From contig CAWAQA010000008.1 in assembly GCA_963784065.1 (NCBI GenBank), positions 166,795 to 230,794 of the forward strand: 64,000 bases of DNA, written 5' to 3'. The position numbers were made by a program, and so were the translations under genes. Below the pieces are notes generated by a model. It had not been told where the DNA came from. It did no database searches and was given only the letters and a program-made list of their open reading frames with translations. This DNA is from CAWAQA01 sp963784065. GTDB taxonomy: Bacteria; Acidobacteriota; Vicinamibacteria; Vicinamibacterales; UBA2999. How positions within the stretch are numbered: the stretch's first letter is position 1; each line of letters starts with the position of its first letter. Shown here in pieces: positions 1-9,174 of this stretch.

Positions 1-967
1 GATCGGCCTCGGACGGATGGGCGGGAACATGGCGCGCCGGCTGATGGCCGGCGGCCACCAGGTGGTGGTGTGGGATCGCAGCGCCGGACGCCGTGAAGGC
101 GCTGGCCCGTGAAGGCGGCGGACCCGCCGCGTCCCTGGAGGATCTCGTCAGCCGCCTTACGCCTCCGCGCGCGGTCTGGGTGATGGTGCCGGCCGGCGAA
201 CCCACGGAGCAGACGATCGCCGCACTCGGCGGCGCTGCTCGCGGCTGGCGACGCCATCATCGATGGCGGCAACAGCTACTTCAAGGACGACGTCCGCCGT
301 GCGCGGGTGCTCGCCGCCACGCGGCATCGACTACGTCGACGTCGGGACGAGCGGCGGCGTCTGGGGCGCGGAGCGCGGCTACTGCCTGATGATCGGCGGC
401 CCACCGGCGACCGTCGCGCGCCTCACCCCGATCTTCCGGACACTGGCGCCCGGCACCGGATCCGTTCCTCCGACCGAAGGGATGGACGTCTCGGCCACGA
501 GCGCGCACGAAGGGTTCGTTCACTGCGGCCCCGCCGGCGCCGGCCATTTCGTCAAGATGATCCACAACGGGATCGAGTACGGGCTGATGCAGGCGTATGC
601 GGAAGGGTTCGACATCCTGCAGAACGCGTCGAGCGGCGAGCTGCCCGAGGAGCATCGCTACGAATTCGACCTCGCGGCCATCGCCGAGGTGTGGCGGCGC
701 GGCAGCGTCGTGAGCTCGTGGCTGCTCGATCTCGCCGCGCGGGCGCTCACCAAGGACCCGCAGCTCGAGGCCTTCACCGGACGCGTGGGCGACTCGGGCG
801 AGGGACGCTGGACCGTGCAGGCCGCGATCGAGGAAGCGGTGCCGGCCGAGGTCCTGACCGCGGCGCTCTACGCCCGATTCAGGTCGCGGCGGGATCACAC
901 CTTCGCCGAGAAGCTGCTCTCGGCGCTGCGCGCGCAGTTCGGCGGTCATGTCGAGCCCCCGCGCTGA
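1..967 (+). CDS. gnd: 6-phosphogluconate dehydrogenase (decarboxylating), 5'-partial, frameshifted
   Basis: Oxidises 6-phosphogluconate to ribulose 5-phosphate and CO2 in the oxidative pentose phosphate pathway. The gene is already open at base 2, where the Rossmann motif IGLGRMGGNM is read, so only the first codons are missing. Later blocks DGGNSYFKDD, GTSGGVWGAERG and GPAGAGHFVKMIHNGIEY (substrate-binding and catalytic Lys) are clear. They lie in frames 2, 3, 1 and 2, so three single-base insertions near 86, 230 and 318 must be ignored; the first two double a G. The roughly 320-residue length fits the short NAD-linked GndA type rather than the 470-residue enzyme. The stop lies 20 bases inside zwf, so gnd-zwf-pgl is a translationally coupled operon. 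Confidence 0.93.
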
Positions 968-2415
968 CGCCTGCGTGCTCGTGATCTTCGGCGCGTCGGG
1001 CGACCTGACGCGCCGGAAGCTCCTGCCCGCGATCTACAACCTTGCCGAGTCGCGGCACCTTCCCGACGAGTTCGCCATCCTTGGCGTGGCGCGTCCACGA
1101 ATCGATGCCGAGTCCTATCGCGCTCAGATGCGGGAGCGTGTGCGTGCGGCGGAGGGTGAGCCGCTCGAGCCCGCGAAGTGGCAGCGCATCGAGGAGCGTC
1201 TGCTACTACGTGTCCGGCGAGTTCGACGACCCGGCGCTGTACGCGGAGGTGCAGCGCGAGCTCGACAAGATTCGCGCGGCCGCACCGCGCGCCGGCGAAC
1301 TACCTGTTCTACCTGGCCGTCCCGCCCGACCTGTTCGCGACGGTCGCCCGGCACCTCGCCGAGGCCGGACTGACGCGCGAGGACGAGGGGTGGCGGCGCC
1401 TGATCATCGAGAAACCGTTCGGCTACGACCTGGCGAGCGCGCGCGCCCTCAATGCGGAACTGTCGGCGGCCGGCCTTCGCGAGTCGCAGATCTACCGGAT
1501 CGATCACTACCTCGGGAAAGAAACGGTCCAGAACATCATGGCGTTCCGGTTCGCCAACGGCGTCTTCGAGCCGACCTGGAATCGGCGCTACGTCGACCAC
1601 GTGCAGATGACCGTCGCCGAAGAGGTCGGCGTCGAGAACCGGGGCGCGTACTACGACCGCGCGGGCGCGCTGCGCGACATGGTGCAGAACCACATGTTCC
1701 AGCTGCTCACGCTGGTCGCGATGGAGCCGCCGATCTCCTTTCGCGCCGAGGACGTGCGCGACGAGAAGGTCAAGGTGCTGCACGCCATCACGCCGCTCGA
1801 AGCGAAGGACGTGCGGCGCCGCGCCGTACGCGGGCAGTACCGACGGGTACCGCAAGGAACCAAACGTGTCGCCGGCGTCGCGCACCGAGACGTTCGTCGC
1901 CCTCGAGCTCTTCATCGACAACTGGCGGTGGGCCGGCGTGCCGTTCTACCTGCGGACCGCCAAGCGGCTGCCGCGGCGGCTGACCGAGATCATCGTGCAG
2001 TTCAAGCGCGCGCCGTTCACGCTGTTCCGCGAGACGCCGGTGGCGTGCACGAACCCGAACGTGCTCTCGCTGCGGATCCAGCCCGAGGAGGCCATCTGCA
2101 TGTCCTTCGACGCCAAGGTCCCCGGACCGCTCGAGCGGCTCGAGACGGTCAGCATGGAGTTCAGCTACGCGCGTCACTTCAAGGCCGAGCCGACCACCGG
2201 GTACGAGACGCTGCTGTTTGACGCCATGGCCGGCGACCAGACGCTGTTCCACCGCATGGACATGGTCGAGGCCGGCTGGCAGGCCGTGCAACCGATGCTC
2301 GATGCATGGGCCGCCGATCAGCAGTCGCCGCTTCCAGCCTACCCGCCAGGAAGCTGGGGACCTCCCGAGGCGGATCTGCTGCTCGAGAGGGGCGGCCGCG
2401 CAGTGGCGACCGTAA
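948..2415 (+). CDS. zwf: glucose-6-phosphate 1-dehydrogenase, frameshifted
   Basis: First enzyme of the oxidative pentose phosphate pathway: glucose 6-phosphate to 6-phosphogluconolactone with NAD(P)+. The N-terminus VIFGASGDLTRRKLLPAIYN is the nucleotide-binding fold. The active-site motif RIDHYLGKETVQN is intact, as are FVALELFIDNWRWAGVPFYLR and the C-terminal blocks to LLLER. Total length of about 489 codons is normal. Frames run 3-1-2-3-1, implying one-base insertions near 1205, 1300, 1842 and 2395. The last is needed to reach the TAA at 2413 (ending QWRP), and the pgl GTG lies just inside this end. ATG 948 overlaps the end of gnd. Confidence 0.95.
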
Positions 2416-3200
2416 CCGTCCTCGACGACGAAGCCGCGCTGGCCGAGGCGGTGGCCGAACGCGTCACGCGCCATCGCCGGGCACGCGACCGGCACCTCGG
2501 GCGGCGTGACGATCGGGCTCACGGGCGGACGCACGCCGGAACGTCTGTATCGTCTCGCTCGCCGATCCGGCGCGTCCGTGGCGCGAGCGCATCGACTGGC
2601 CGCTCGCGCACCTGTTCTGGAGCGATGAGCGGCACGTGCCGCCGGATCATCCGGACAGCAACTACGGCATGGCGGCGCGAGCGCTGATCGACCACGTGCC
2701 GGTCGTCCCCGAACACGTGCACCGGATGCGCGGTGAGCTGCCCGACGCAGCGCGACGCCGCGCGCGCGTACGAAACGGAACTGAAGGAAGGCTTTGCGCG
2801 GGCGCGGCGGCGCGATCAGACGTTCGATGTGCTCCTGCTCGGCCTCGGTGAGGACGCGCACATCGCCTCGATCTTTCCCGGCAGTCCGCTGTTGGAGCCA
2901 TCGGGGTCAGACCCCAATCGCGTCGCGGCCGCCTGGGCGCCTCACCTGAACGCCTGGCGCATCACGCTGACGCCGCCGGCCCTGCTCGACGCGCGTGCGA
3001 TCGTGATGCTGGTGTCCGGAGAGAAGAAGGCCGTGGCCGTTCACGCCGCGCTCGAGCGGCCAACCGACCTCAGACGCTGGCCCGTGCACCTGCTGCGCGA
3101 TGCCGGCGACCGCGTCGAATGGTTCCTCGATCGCGCCGCCGCGGGGAGCCTCCGCCATCAAACCGTTCCCCGAGCCACGAGCGGTGATCAGCGGACCTGA
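2403..3200 (+). CDS. pgl: 6-phosphogluconolactonase, frameshifted
   Basis: Hydrolyses 6-phosphogluconolactone, completing the oxidative branch with the two genes before it. The GTG at 2403 starts a protein opening ATVTVLDDEAALAEAVAERV, overlapping the zwf end by 13 bases. Family motifs TIGLTGGRTPERLY, LFWSDERHVPPDHPDSNY and LLLGLGEDAHIASIFPGSP are present, but in successive frames 1, 2 and 3, so three one-base insertions are inferred (near 2472, 2562 and 2755). Length of about 265 residues is slightly above the usual 230-250. It is the last gene of the operon and converges on the VTT gene 10 bases away. Confidence 0.92.
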
Positions 3201-3210
3201 CGGTTCCTCG

Positions 3211-3864
3211 CTACGATGATCCCCTCATTCCACTCTTCAGGTCTTCGGTCTTGCCCGTCCGCCGCTGCTCCTCCATCGCCCGCCGGGCGGCTCGCGTGAT
3301 GAGCGTCGTCGCGAGCACCGTCGTGATCAGGCCGACCGTGAGCAGCGCGTAGTACTCCAAGCCTCTGGGCGGCGCCACGCCGGCAGCGAGGGCGGCAACG
3401 TCGCCGACGACTTTCCCGTAGTAGGTGTACATCACGATCGCCGGGAGCATCCCGACCGACGCGACGAGGAAGTCCCGGTAGCGCACGTGACTGAGTCCGA
3501 GCGCGTAATTGAGCAGGTTGAACGGGACGAGCGGGGACAGCCGCAGCAGGAACTGCACCCAGGCGCCCTCGCCGGCGACGGCTCGCCGCACGACGACCAC
3601 GCGCGGGTCGCGGTCGAGCCATGAGAGGAACGACAGGCGCGTGAGGCGCACGGACACGGCGTACGCGGCGGAGGCGCCGAGCACGGCGCCGATGAAGACG
3701 AGCAGCGTGCCGCGCCACACGCCGAAGAGCGCACCCGCGGCCACGGTGAGCAGGAACGCCGGCGCCAGCGTCACGGCGGCGACGACGTAAAGCGCGATGA
3801 AGATGAACGGCGCCCAGGGCCCGAGCTCCGCGAGTCGAAGGACGACCGCGGCCAGCCAATCCAT
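3211..3864 (-). CDS. TVP38/TMEM64-family (VTT domain) inner-membrane protein
   Basis: A 217-residue multi-pass membrane protein of the DedA-like SNARE-associated/VTT group. The start at 3864 gives MDWLAAVVLRL; the longer open frame upstream is rich in Arg and Pro and unlikely to be coding. The family features are a hydrophobic N-terminal half with LTVAAGALFGVWRGTLLVFIG, a re-entrant segment with FLLRLSPLVPFNLLNYALGL (the R-x-x-P-x-x-P-F-N-x-x-N core), and a final transmembrane helix before a basic tail. Substrate is unknown; relatives have been linked to lipid scrambling or small-molecule transport. The start lies 1 base from the stop of the next minus-strand gene, so it is the distal gene of a three-gene operon. 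Confidence 0.85.
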   Translation of the reverse strand: MDWLAAVVLRLAELGPWAPFIFIALYVVAAVTLAPAFLLTVAAGALFGVWRGTLLVFIGAVLGASAAYAVSVRLTRLSFLSWLDRDPRVVVVRRAVAGEGAWVQFLLRLSPLVPFNLLNYALGLSHVRYRDFLVASVGMLPAIVMYTYYGKVVGDVAALAAGVAPPRGLEYYALLTVGLITTVLATTLITRAARRAMEEQRRTGKTEDLKSGMRGSS

Positions 3865-3865
3865 G

Positions 3866-4576
3866 TCACGCGTCCGGAATCGAGGGGTCGGGCAGTGAAG
3901 GCGGTGCGGGTCCTCCGGCGGCCTGCTCAGGCCTGCGCGGCCGGCGCGCCCGCCGCCGGCGTCCGGCGAACACCTTGGCAAGCCGCTCGAGCGCCTCGGA
4001 GGCTTGCTGCAAGCCGGTCGTGATCTGATCCGCGTCGGTCCACATCGCGGGGTTCAACCGATCCACCAGCGCAAGCAGCGCGTCCTGCCGTGCCTGGTCT
4101 TGCGTCCGCTGCGGGATACGTTCGCGGATCAGCGGATACCAGTGTGCCAGGAACTGAATCTGTTCGTCCGGCGTGGCGCCTTCGATGGTGGACGGCAGCG
4201 CAGGACGCGGCGACGGCGCCGGCGGCGGCACCGGTTCGGGTCGGGCGGCCTTGACTGGGGCGGGCGCGGGGGCGGGCGGCGTCTCTTCCTCGTCCTCACC
4301 GCGGCGCCGCTTGCGGGGCCGTCGTGGGTCGGAACTGGACTCGACGACCTGCTGATTCTCGACGACGACCTGCCAGTCGAATTCGATGTCGGGGTACTCG
4401 GTTTCCAGCTGCCGGAGGGTCTCCGGTTCGAGTGCCTCGCGGCCGACCCGCACGCCCCCCGGCGTGCGGAACACGTATAGGATGCGCGACCGCTGGCGAT
4501 TGCCTTCGCGGTACCAGTGCATCAGATACGTCGTCTCGTATCCGCGTTTGTCGCGAATGACGCGGAGGAATGGCAC
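3866..4576 (-). CDS. hypothetical protein with charged and Pro-rich linker
   Basis: A 236-residue protein I cannot assign. Residues 1-80 look like a compact domain (MPFLRVIRDKRGYETTYLMH, then a predicted mixed alpha/beta stretch ending DIEFDWQVVVENQQ). A low-complexity Arg/Glu/Pro/Ala linker follows (about 82-130), then a helical segment around 131-205 with IQFLAHWYPLIRERIPQR, and a basic Arg-rich end. No signal peptide or membrane helix is visible. It sits between the VTT gene (1 base downstream) and another unknown gene (7 bases upstream), all in one orientation, so the three are probably cotranscribed. Confidence 0.7.
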   Translation of the reverse strand: MPFLRVIRDKRGYETTYLMHWYREGNRQRSRILYVFRTPGGVRVGREALEPETLRQLETEYPDIEFDWQVVVENQQVVESSSDPRRPRKRRRGEDEEETPPAPAPAPVKAARPEPVPPPAPSPRPALPSTIEGATPDEQIQFLAHWYPLIRERIPQRTQDQARQDALLALVDRLNPAMWTDADQITTGLQQASEALERLAKVFAGRRRRARRPRRPEQAAGGPAPPSLPDPSIPDA

Positions 4577-4583
4577 AGCCGCG

Positions 4584-5333
4584 CTACTTGCGTTTCTGTG
4601 CGCGCGACGCGGGCTTCTTGGCTGCCGCCCGCCGCGCCGTCGGCGCCTTCGCTCCGCCGCGGGCCGGCGCCGCGGCCTTTCGATGCGTCTTGGCCGGGGT
4701 CGCGGCGCTCCGGCGCGCCGTGCGCGCGGGGGTCGCCGGACGTGCGCCGCGCGCTCGCCCGTTGGGGCCGGAGCTGCGTGCGGATGCCGGCGCCGCTCGC
4801 GGGGCGGCCGGTTCCGGGCGCGCGACGACCGCAGGCTTTTCGGCGGGCACCGGCCGCGGCAGTTTTGGCTCGGCGGGCGCCGCGGGGCGTGTCTTCACCT
4901 CTGGCACCGCCGAGCGCTGGACCAGCGTGAACCGCATCTGGTCGCCAAACGCGCTGTATGCCCAGACCTCGGCCACGGGAATCTGGAGATCGGCGGCCAT
5001 CCGGCGGGCCGTATCGATGCTCGAGACCGGGACGTACAGGTGAAAAGGGGCTCGCTGTTGCGAAAACGTCTTCCACTGTGACATCGCCTCGAGGTGATTC
5101 ACCGATTCGGCAGTCTCGACCTCGACCGTGCCAAGCAGTTTCCGTCCACGTTCCTGCGAATACAGGACGAGATCGGGAAACCACGGCGACGTCCCGACCA
5201 GAACCGACGCGTTCTGTTCGTTGCCGGGATTGATCGCGACCTCGAACTTTCTCTTATATTTCGCCTGTAGCAGGCGAATAACCCGATCGTGCTCGAGCTG
5301 CTCACGGACGGGCCGCACGAGGATGGGGCTCAA
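4584..5333 (-). CDS. unknown protein: nuclease-like N-terminal domain plus histone-H1-like Ala/Lys/Arg tail
   Basis: 249 residues in two parts. Residues 1-130 form a globular domain in which FPDLVLYS and GTVEVETAESVN are spaced like the D...ExK core of PD-(D/E)xK nuclease folds; the central lysine is not obvious, so enzymatic activity is uncertain. Residues 140-249 are almost pure Ala, Pro, Arg and Lys (AAKKPASRAQKRK at the end), resembling bacterial histone-H1-like DNA-binding tails. This suggests a soluble nucleic-acid-associated protein. It is first of a three-gene minus-strand operon. The ATG at 5333 follows about 160 bases without a gene. Confidence 0.7.
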   Translation of the reverse strand: MSPILVRPVREQLEHDRVIRLLQAKYKRKFEVAINPGNEQNASVLVGTSPWFPDLVLYSQERGRKLLGTVEVETAESVNHLEAMSQWKTFSQQRAPFHLYVPVSSIDTARRMAADLQIPVAEVWAYSAFGDQMRFTLVQRSAVPEVKTRPAAPAEPKLPRPVPAEKPAVVARPEPAAPRAAPASARSSGPNGRARGARPATPARTARRSAATPAKTHRKAAAPARGGAKAPTARRAAAKKPASRAQKRK

Positions 5334-5377
5334 CCTAACCTCCGAGGCGTGTACATACGTCTAGCTGCGCCGGAAAT

Positions 5378-5393
5378 GCCGGCTGAAGCCGGC
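5378..5393. repeat. REP-like palindrome GCCGGCTGAAGCCGGC
   Basis: A 16-base near-perfect palindrome in the divergent intergenic region between the minus-strand operon and the response regulator. The same core, in either orientation, recurs at 8468-8487 and twice at 21350-21408, always outside genes, which fits a REP-type dispersed palindrome. Confidence 0.6.
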
Positions 5394-5493
5394 TGGAATA
5401 TAGCACGACTTCCAGCAGCCATCATGCCTAGGGCTGTCGCCCACAATCTCTGCCTTTGCTTGACGCTGACTCAACCGGGCTCCACAATGGGCC

Positions 5494-5901
5494 GTGCCTC
5501 CTCCCGAGGGTGACCAGACCGCTGCCCGCGTGCTCATCGTCGACGACGACGTCAGCGTCACCGACACGTTTTCCCGGATGCTGCGCCTTGAAGGATACGA
5601 GGTATGGGCGGCGCTCTCTGCCGACGAAGGGCTCACGCTTGCACAAAAGCATCGGCCCCATGCCGTGATCCTCGACCTGCGGATGCCGCTCACGAGCGGA
5701 CTGCAGTTCCTGCGCGCCATCCGCGCCATCCCCGGCCTGACCAACACGCCGGTCGCGATCGTCACGGGCGACTACTACCTCGACGAAGCCCAGGCCGCCG
5801 AGATCAAGGCGCTCGGCGCCGAGCTGCGCTACAAGCCGCTCTGGCTCGAGGAGCTGGTGACGCTGGCGCGAGAGCTGTTGAACATTCCGGTGCGCGATTG
5901 A
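5494..5901 (+). CDS. single-domain response regulator
   Basis: A CheY-like receiver domain with no output domain (135 residues, GTG start). The acidic pocket VDDD (residues 16-19), phosphoacceptor Asp61 in VILDLRMP, Thr91 in IVTGDY and Lys114 in RYKPLW are all present, so it should be phosphorylatable. No histidine kinase is adjacent, so its partner is unknown. Alternative downstream starts would delete the first beta strand and are unlikely. Confidence 0.9.
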   Translation: MPPPEGDQTAARVLIVDDDVSVTDTFSRMLRLEGYEVWAALSADEGLTLAQKHRPHAVILDLRMPLTSGLQFLRAIRAIPGLTNTPVAIVTGDYYLDEAQAAEIKALGAELRYKPLWLEELVTLARELLNIPVRD

Positions 5902-6034
5902 GGAAGCTGGCAGCACGCAGCGTGCGGCCCGCCGTAGATCTCGGTCGGCGCGGCCCTGTGCAGGCGCGTCGTTCTTCACCCCGGTGATTCATCACCACGT
6001 ACACTGCCAGCTGCCGGCAGCCGGCTCACGCTGA

Positions 6035-7069
6035 ATGGCTAATTCCCGTTTCCTGAAAGCCTGCCGGCGCGAGCCGGTCGATGCCACACCGGTCTGGTTC
6101 ATGCGCCAGGCCGGGCGATACATGGCGGAGTACCGGGCGCTCCGCGAACGGCATTCGCTGCTCGAGATCTGCCGCACGCCCGACCTGGCGACCGAGGTGA
6201 CGCTGCAGCCGATCCGCCGCATCGAGGTGGACGCCGCGATCCTCTTCTCGGACCTGCTGCTGCCGCTCGAGCCGATGGGCCTCCCCTTCGATTTCGTGAA
6301 GGGCGAGGGGCCGCAGATCGAGCGGCCCATCGCCTCCGTTGATGACATCGACCGTTTGCGGCTGTTCGACCCGCGCGAGTCGTTGTCGCACGTCCTCGAG
6401 GCGATCGGACAGATCCAGCGGGAACTGGCCGGGCGCGTGCCGCTCATCGGGTTCTCCGGCGCCCCGTTCACGCTGGCGTCGTACGCAATTGAAGGCGGGC
6501 ACTCGAACAACTTCGCCAAGACGAAAGCACTGATGTACGGCCACCCGGATGCGTGGCACCGCCTCTGCGACAAGTTCGCGACCGTCGTCGCCGACTACTT
6601 GTCCGCACAGATTGACGCCGGCGTGGATGCCGTGCAGGTGTTCGACTCCTGGGTCGGCGCGCTCGGCCCCGCCGATTACCGCGAGTTCGCGCTGCCGCAC
6701 ACCCAGAAGATCTTCACGGCGATCGAGGGGCGCGTCCCGACGATTCACTTCGGGACCGGCACGGCAACGACGCTCGATCTGCTGCGGGAGGCGGGCGGCG
6801 ACGTCATCGGCGCCGACTGGCGCATCCCGATCGACACCGCGTGGGAGCGGATCGGCTTCGACCGCGCGGTGCAGGGCAACCTCGACCCCACGTTACTGCT
6901 CGGCCCGATGCAGCGGCTGTTCGCGCAGGCCGAAGACATCCTCGAGCGCGTGAACGGGCGCCCGGGTCACATCTTCAACCTGGGTCACGGCATCCTGCCG
7001 TCGACGCCGGTCGAACACGTGCAGCGCCTGGCGCAGTACGTTCACAGTGCCTCCCGCCGACGTTCTTGA
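6035..7069 (+). CDS. hemE: uroporphyrinogen decarboxylase
   Basis: Decarboxylates the four acetate side chains of uroporphyrinogen III to give coproporphyrinogen III in haem synthesis; cytosolic. The 344-residue length is standard. Signature WFMRQAGRYM (21-30) supplies the substrate-binding arginines, Asp73 in FSDLLLPLEPMG is the conserved catalytic aspartate, and GFSGAPFTLASYAIEGG (139-155) is the second family signature. FNLGHGI near the C-terminus is also conserved. The reading frame is unbroken. Its end overlaps the GTG start of hemY by 23 bases, so the two haem genes are coupled. Confidence 0.97.
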   Translation: MANSRFLKACRREPVDATPVWFMRQAGRYMAEYRALRERHSLLEICRTPDLATEVTLQPIRRIEVDAAILFSDLLLPLEPMGLPFDFVKGEGPQIERPIASVDDIDRLRLFDPRESLSHVLEAIGQIQRELAGRVPLIGFSGAPFTLASYAIEGGHSNNFAKTKALMYGHPDAWHRLCDKFATVVADYLSAQIDAGVDAVQVFDSWVGALGPADYREFALPHTQKIFTAIEGRVPTIHFGTGTATTLDLLREAGGDVIGADWRIPIDTAWERIGFDRAVQGNLDPTLLLGPMQRLFAQAEDILERVNGRPGHIFNLGHGILPSTPVEHVQRLAQYVHSASRRRS

Positions 7070-8429
7070 CGTCGCCGTCATCGGCGGCGGCATCGCGGGA
7101 CTCGCCGCCGCGTACGAATTGCAGCGCCGCGGGCTTCGCGCGCGCGTGCTCGAAGCCGGCGCCCGCGCCGGCGGCGTCATCGTCACCACACGCCGCGACG
7201 GCTGGGTGGTCGACGGCGGACCGGACTCGATGCTCGTCCAGAAGCCGGCAGCCGTCGCGCTCTGCCGCGAGCTCGGTATCGCGGATCGGCTCGTCTCCAC
7301 CCTCCAGCCGCGCACCGCGTACGTCATGCGTGATGGCCGGCTGCACCCGATCGTCGAAGGATCGTTCCTCGGGTTCCCCGTCCGAGCCGGCGCGCTGGTG
7401 CGGTCGTCGCTCTTCACCGCCGGGGGGAAGCTGCGGATGGCCTGCGAGCCGTTCATCCCGAGGGCCGGCGGTGACGAGGACGAGTCGATCGCGTCCTTCG
7501 TGCGGCGGCGCTTCGGAGAGGAGGCGGTGGACTACCTGGCGGAGCCGCTGCTCGCCGGCATCCACGCGGGCGACGTCGACCGGCTGTCCATGCGGGCGCT
7601 GTTTCCGCGGCTGGTCGATGCAGAACGGCAGGCGGGCAGCGTCATCCGGTCGTTCCGCGCGCTGCGCGTGACGCCGTCGCCACAAGGCGCCTTCGTGTCG
7701 TTGCCGGGCGGAACCGGCGAGCTCGTTGACGCGCTGAGCGGCGCGCTCGCCCCTGGCACCGTCATGCTTTCCGCGAGGGTGACCGAGCTCCGCCGCGCCG
7801 GCGAGTACACCGTGGAATCGTCGGCGGGGACGTTGCACGCGAAATCGGTGATTCTCAGCGTGCCGGCTCATGCGGCGGCGAACCTGCTGCGCGGGTTCGA
7901 CACGACGCTGGCAGGGCTGTGCGACAGCATCCCCTACGCGTCCACCGCGACGGTGGCGTTCGGCTACGCGCGGGATCAGATCCCGCATCCGATGCGCGGC
8001 AGCGGGTTCGTGGTGCCGCGCGTCGAGTACAGCCCGCTGCTCGCCGCCACCTGGGTCACGTCGAAGTGGCCGGGCCGCGCACCTGACGGCCACGTGCTGC
8101 TGCGCGGCTTTCTCGGCGGCGGCCGCGATCCGCACCGGCTCGAACAGGCGGACGAGGAGCTGATCGCCACCGCCCGCGACGCGCTCAGCGAAACGATGGA
8201 CATCGCCGGCGAGCCTCTGTTCGCCGAGCTGTTCCGGTTCACGCGGCAGAGCCCGCAGTACGAAGTCGGCCATCTCGCACGCGTCGCGACGATCGATCGC
8301 CGAACCGCCTCTATTCCGGGCTTGTTCCTGTCCGGTAGCGGCTTTCGCGCCATCGGGATCCCGGACTGCATCGCGGACGGCCGCGAGACCGCCGCGCGCG
8401 CGGCGGCGTTCCTCAGCGCTTCCGCCTGA
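7047..8429 (+). CDS. hemY: protoporphyrinogen/coproporphyrinogen oxidase, FAD-dependent (HemY type)
   Basis: An FAD-dependent oxidase acting late in haem synthesis, on protoporphyrinogen IX or coproporphyrinogen III; the sequence alone does not decide which. It is 460 residues from a GTG start. The FAD Rossmann motif VIGGGIAGLAAAYEL lies at residues 11-25, followed by ARAGGVI and the family's DGGPDSM. The C-terminal FAD-closing motif LFLSGSGFRAIGIPDCIADG is clear. No frameshift. It starts within the last codons of hemE and ends at TGA 8427, which falls in the loop of a small hairpin. Confidence 0.93.
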   Translation: MPPADVLDVAVIGGGIAGLAAAYELQRRGLRARVLEAGARAGGVIVTTRRDGWVVDGGPDSMLVQKPAAVALCRELGIADRLVSTLQPRTAYVMRDGRLHPIVEGSFLGFPVRAGALVRSSLFTAGGKLRMACEPFIPRAGGDEDESIASFVRRRFGEEAVDYLAEPLLAGIHAGDVDRLSMRALFPRLVDAERQAGSVIRSFRALRVTPSPQGAFVSLPGGTGELVDALSGALAPGTVMLSARVTELRRAGEYTVESSAGTLHAKSVILSVPAHAAANLLRGFDTTLAGLCDSIPYASTATVAFGYARDQIPHPMRGSGFVVPRVEYSPLLAATWVTSKWPGRAPDGHVLLRGFLGGGRDPHRLEQADEELIATARDALSETMDIAGEPLFAELFRFTRQSPQYEVGHLARVATIDRRTASIPGLFLSGSGFRAIGIPDCIADGRETAARAAAFLSASA

Positions 8430-8439
8430 CGGCGGAAGC
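8418..8439. terminator. hairpin spanning the hemY stop codon
   Basis: GCTTCCGCC and GGCGGAAGC form a perfect 9-base-pair stem around a 4-base loop, TGAC, which holds the hemY TGA. No T-run follows, so this is at most a weak or factor-assisted terminator or an mRNA-stability hairpin. Confidence 0.4.
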
Positions 8440-8467
8440 ACACATGGGATCGCAAAATGCTCAGTGG

Positions 8468-8487
8468 CTTCCGGCTTCAGCCGGAAG
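8468..8487. repeat. REP-like palindrome (CTTCCGGCTTCAGCCGGAAG)
   Basis: A 20-base near-palindrome with the same GGCTTCAGCC core as 5378 and 21350, lying 15 bases upstream of the preferred methyltransferase start. Its presence argues against the longer open frame that begins at 8457. Confidence 0.6.
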
Positions 8488-8501
8488 AGTACAATCCCTT
8501 T

Positions 8502-9137
8502 GTGCGCAGCTGCATGCTCGTCGCGCTCGTCCTGGGCGTCCTGGTTTCAGTGGGAGCGCAGGAATCACGACCCACCGGCGGCATGACGCCGTCGATCGAC
8601 GCCCTTCTCCGAAGCATCAAGGCCGCCGATAAGGGTCAGCTCGCGGTCTCCGAAGAGGACGGCCGGTTCCTGCGCGTGCTGGTGGCCACCCGCGGTGCGA
8701 AGTCGATTCTCGAGATCGGCTCGGCCAGCGGCTACAGCGCGATCTGGCTCGGCCTCGGTGCGCGCGAGGCCGGCGGCCGCGTGGTCGGGATCGAGTTCGA
8801 CCCGCAGCGAGCGAAGGAAGCCGCCGAAAACATCCGCAAGGCCGGTCTGACCGACGTCGTCCGGGTGGTCCACGGTGACGCGTTCAAGGAGATCCCGAAG
8901 CTGCCCGGCGCCTTCGACCTCGTGTTCCTCGACGCGTGGAAGCCGGATTACAAGAAGTTCTTCGATGTCGTGTACCCGAGGCTGAATACCGGAGGCCTGT
9001 TCGTGGCGCACAACGTGGTCAACAAGAAGAACGAGATGGAGCCATTCCTCCACGCGGTGCAGACGCATCCCTCGCTCTACACGACAATCGTCTCGCCGTC
9101 TGGCGAAGGCATGTCGGTGTCCTACAAGACGAAATGA
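8502..9137 (+). CDS. exported class I SAM-dependent O-methyltransferase
   Basis: The GTG at 8502 (or ATG 8514) gives a protein opening with a hydrophobic stretch, CMLVALVLGVLVSVGAQ, that looks like a cleavable signal peptide, followed by a catechol/caffeoyl-CoA O-methyltransferase-like domain. SAM-binding motif I is ILEIGSASGYSAIWL, then GIEFDPQRAKEAAENI, and VFLDAWKPDYKKFFD carries the metal-binding Asp. About 211 residues, usual for the family apart from the leader. The earlier ATG at 8457 is rejected because it would run through the REP palindrome. A signal peptide on a SAM-dependent enzyme is odd, since SAM is normally cytosolic. Acceptor unknown. Confidence 0.8.
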   Translation: MRSCMLVALVLGVLVSVGAQESRPTGGMTPSIDALLRSIKAADKGQLAVSEEDGRFLRVLVATRGAKSILEIGSASGYSAIWLGLGAREAGGRVVGIEFDPQRAKEAAENIRKAGLTDVVRVVHGDAFKEIPKLPGAFDLVFLDAWKPDYKKFFDVVYPRLNTGGLFVAHNVVNKKNEMEPFLHAVQTHPSLYTTIVSPSGEGMSVSYKTK

Positions 9138-9174
9138 AGAGCGCTGCCGGCTGCCCGCTGCCGGCTGCCTGCTG

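Noticed and set aside
1..3200. Programmed frameshifting in gnd, zwf and pgl
   Set aside because: Ten shifts at unrelated sites, with no slippery sequence or structure in common, in enzymes that elsewhere need none. Consensus errors explain them better.
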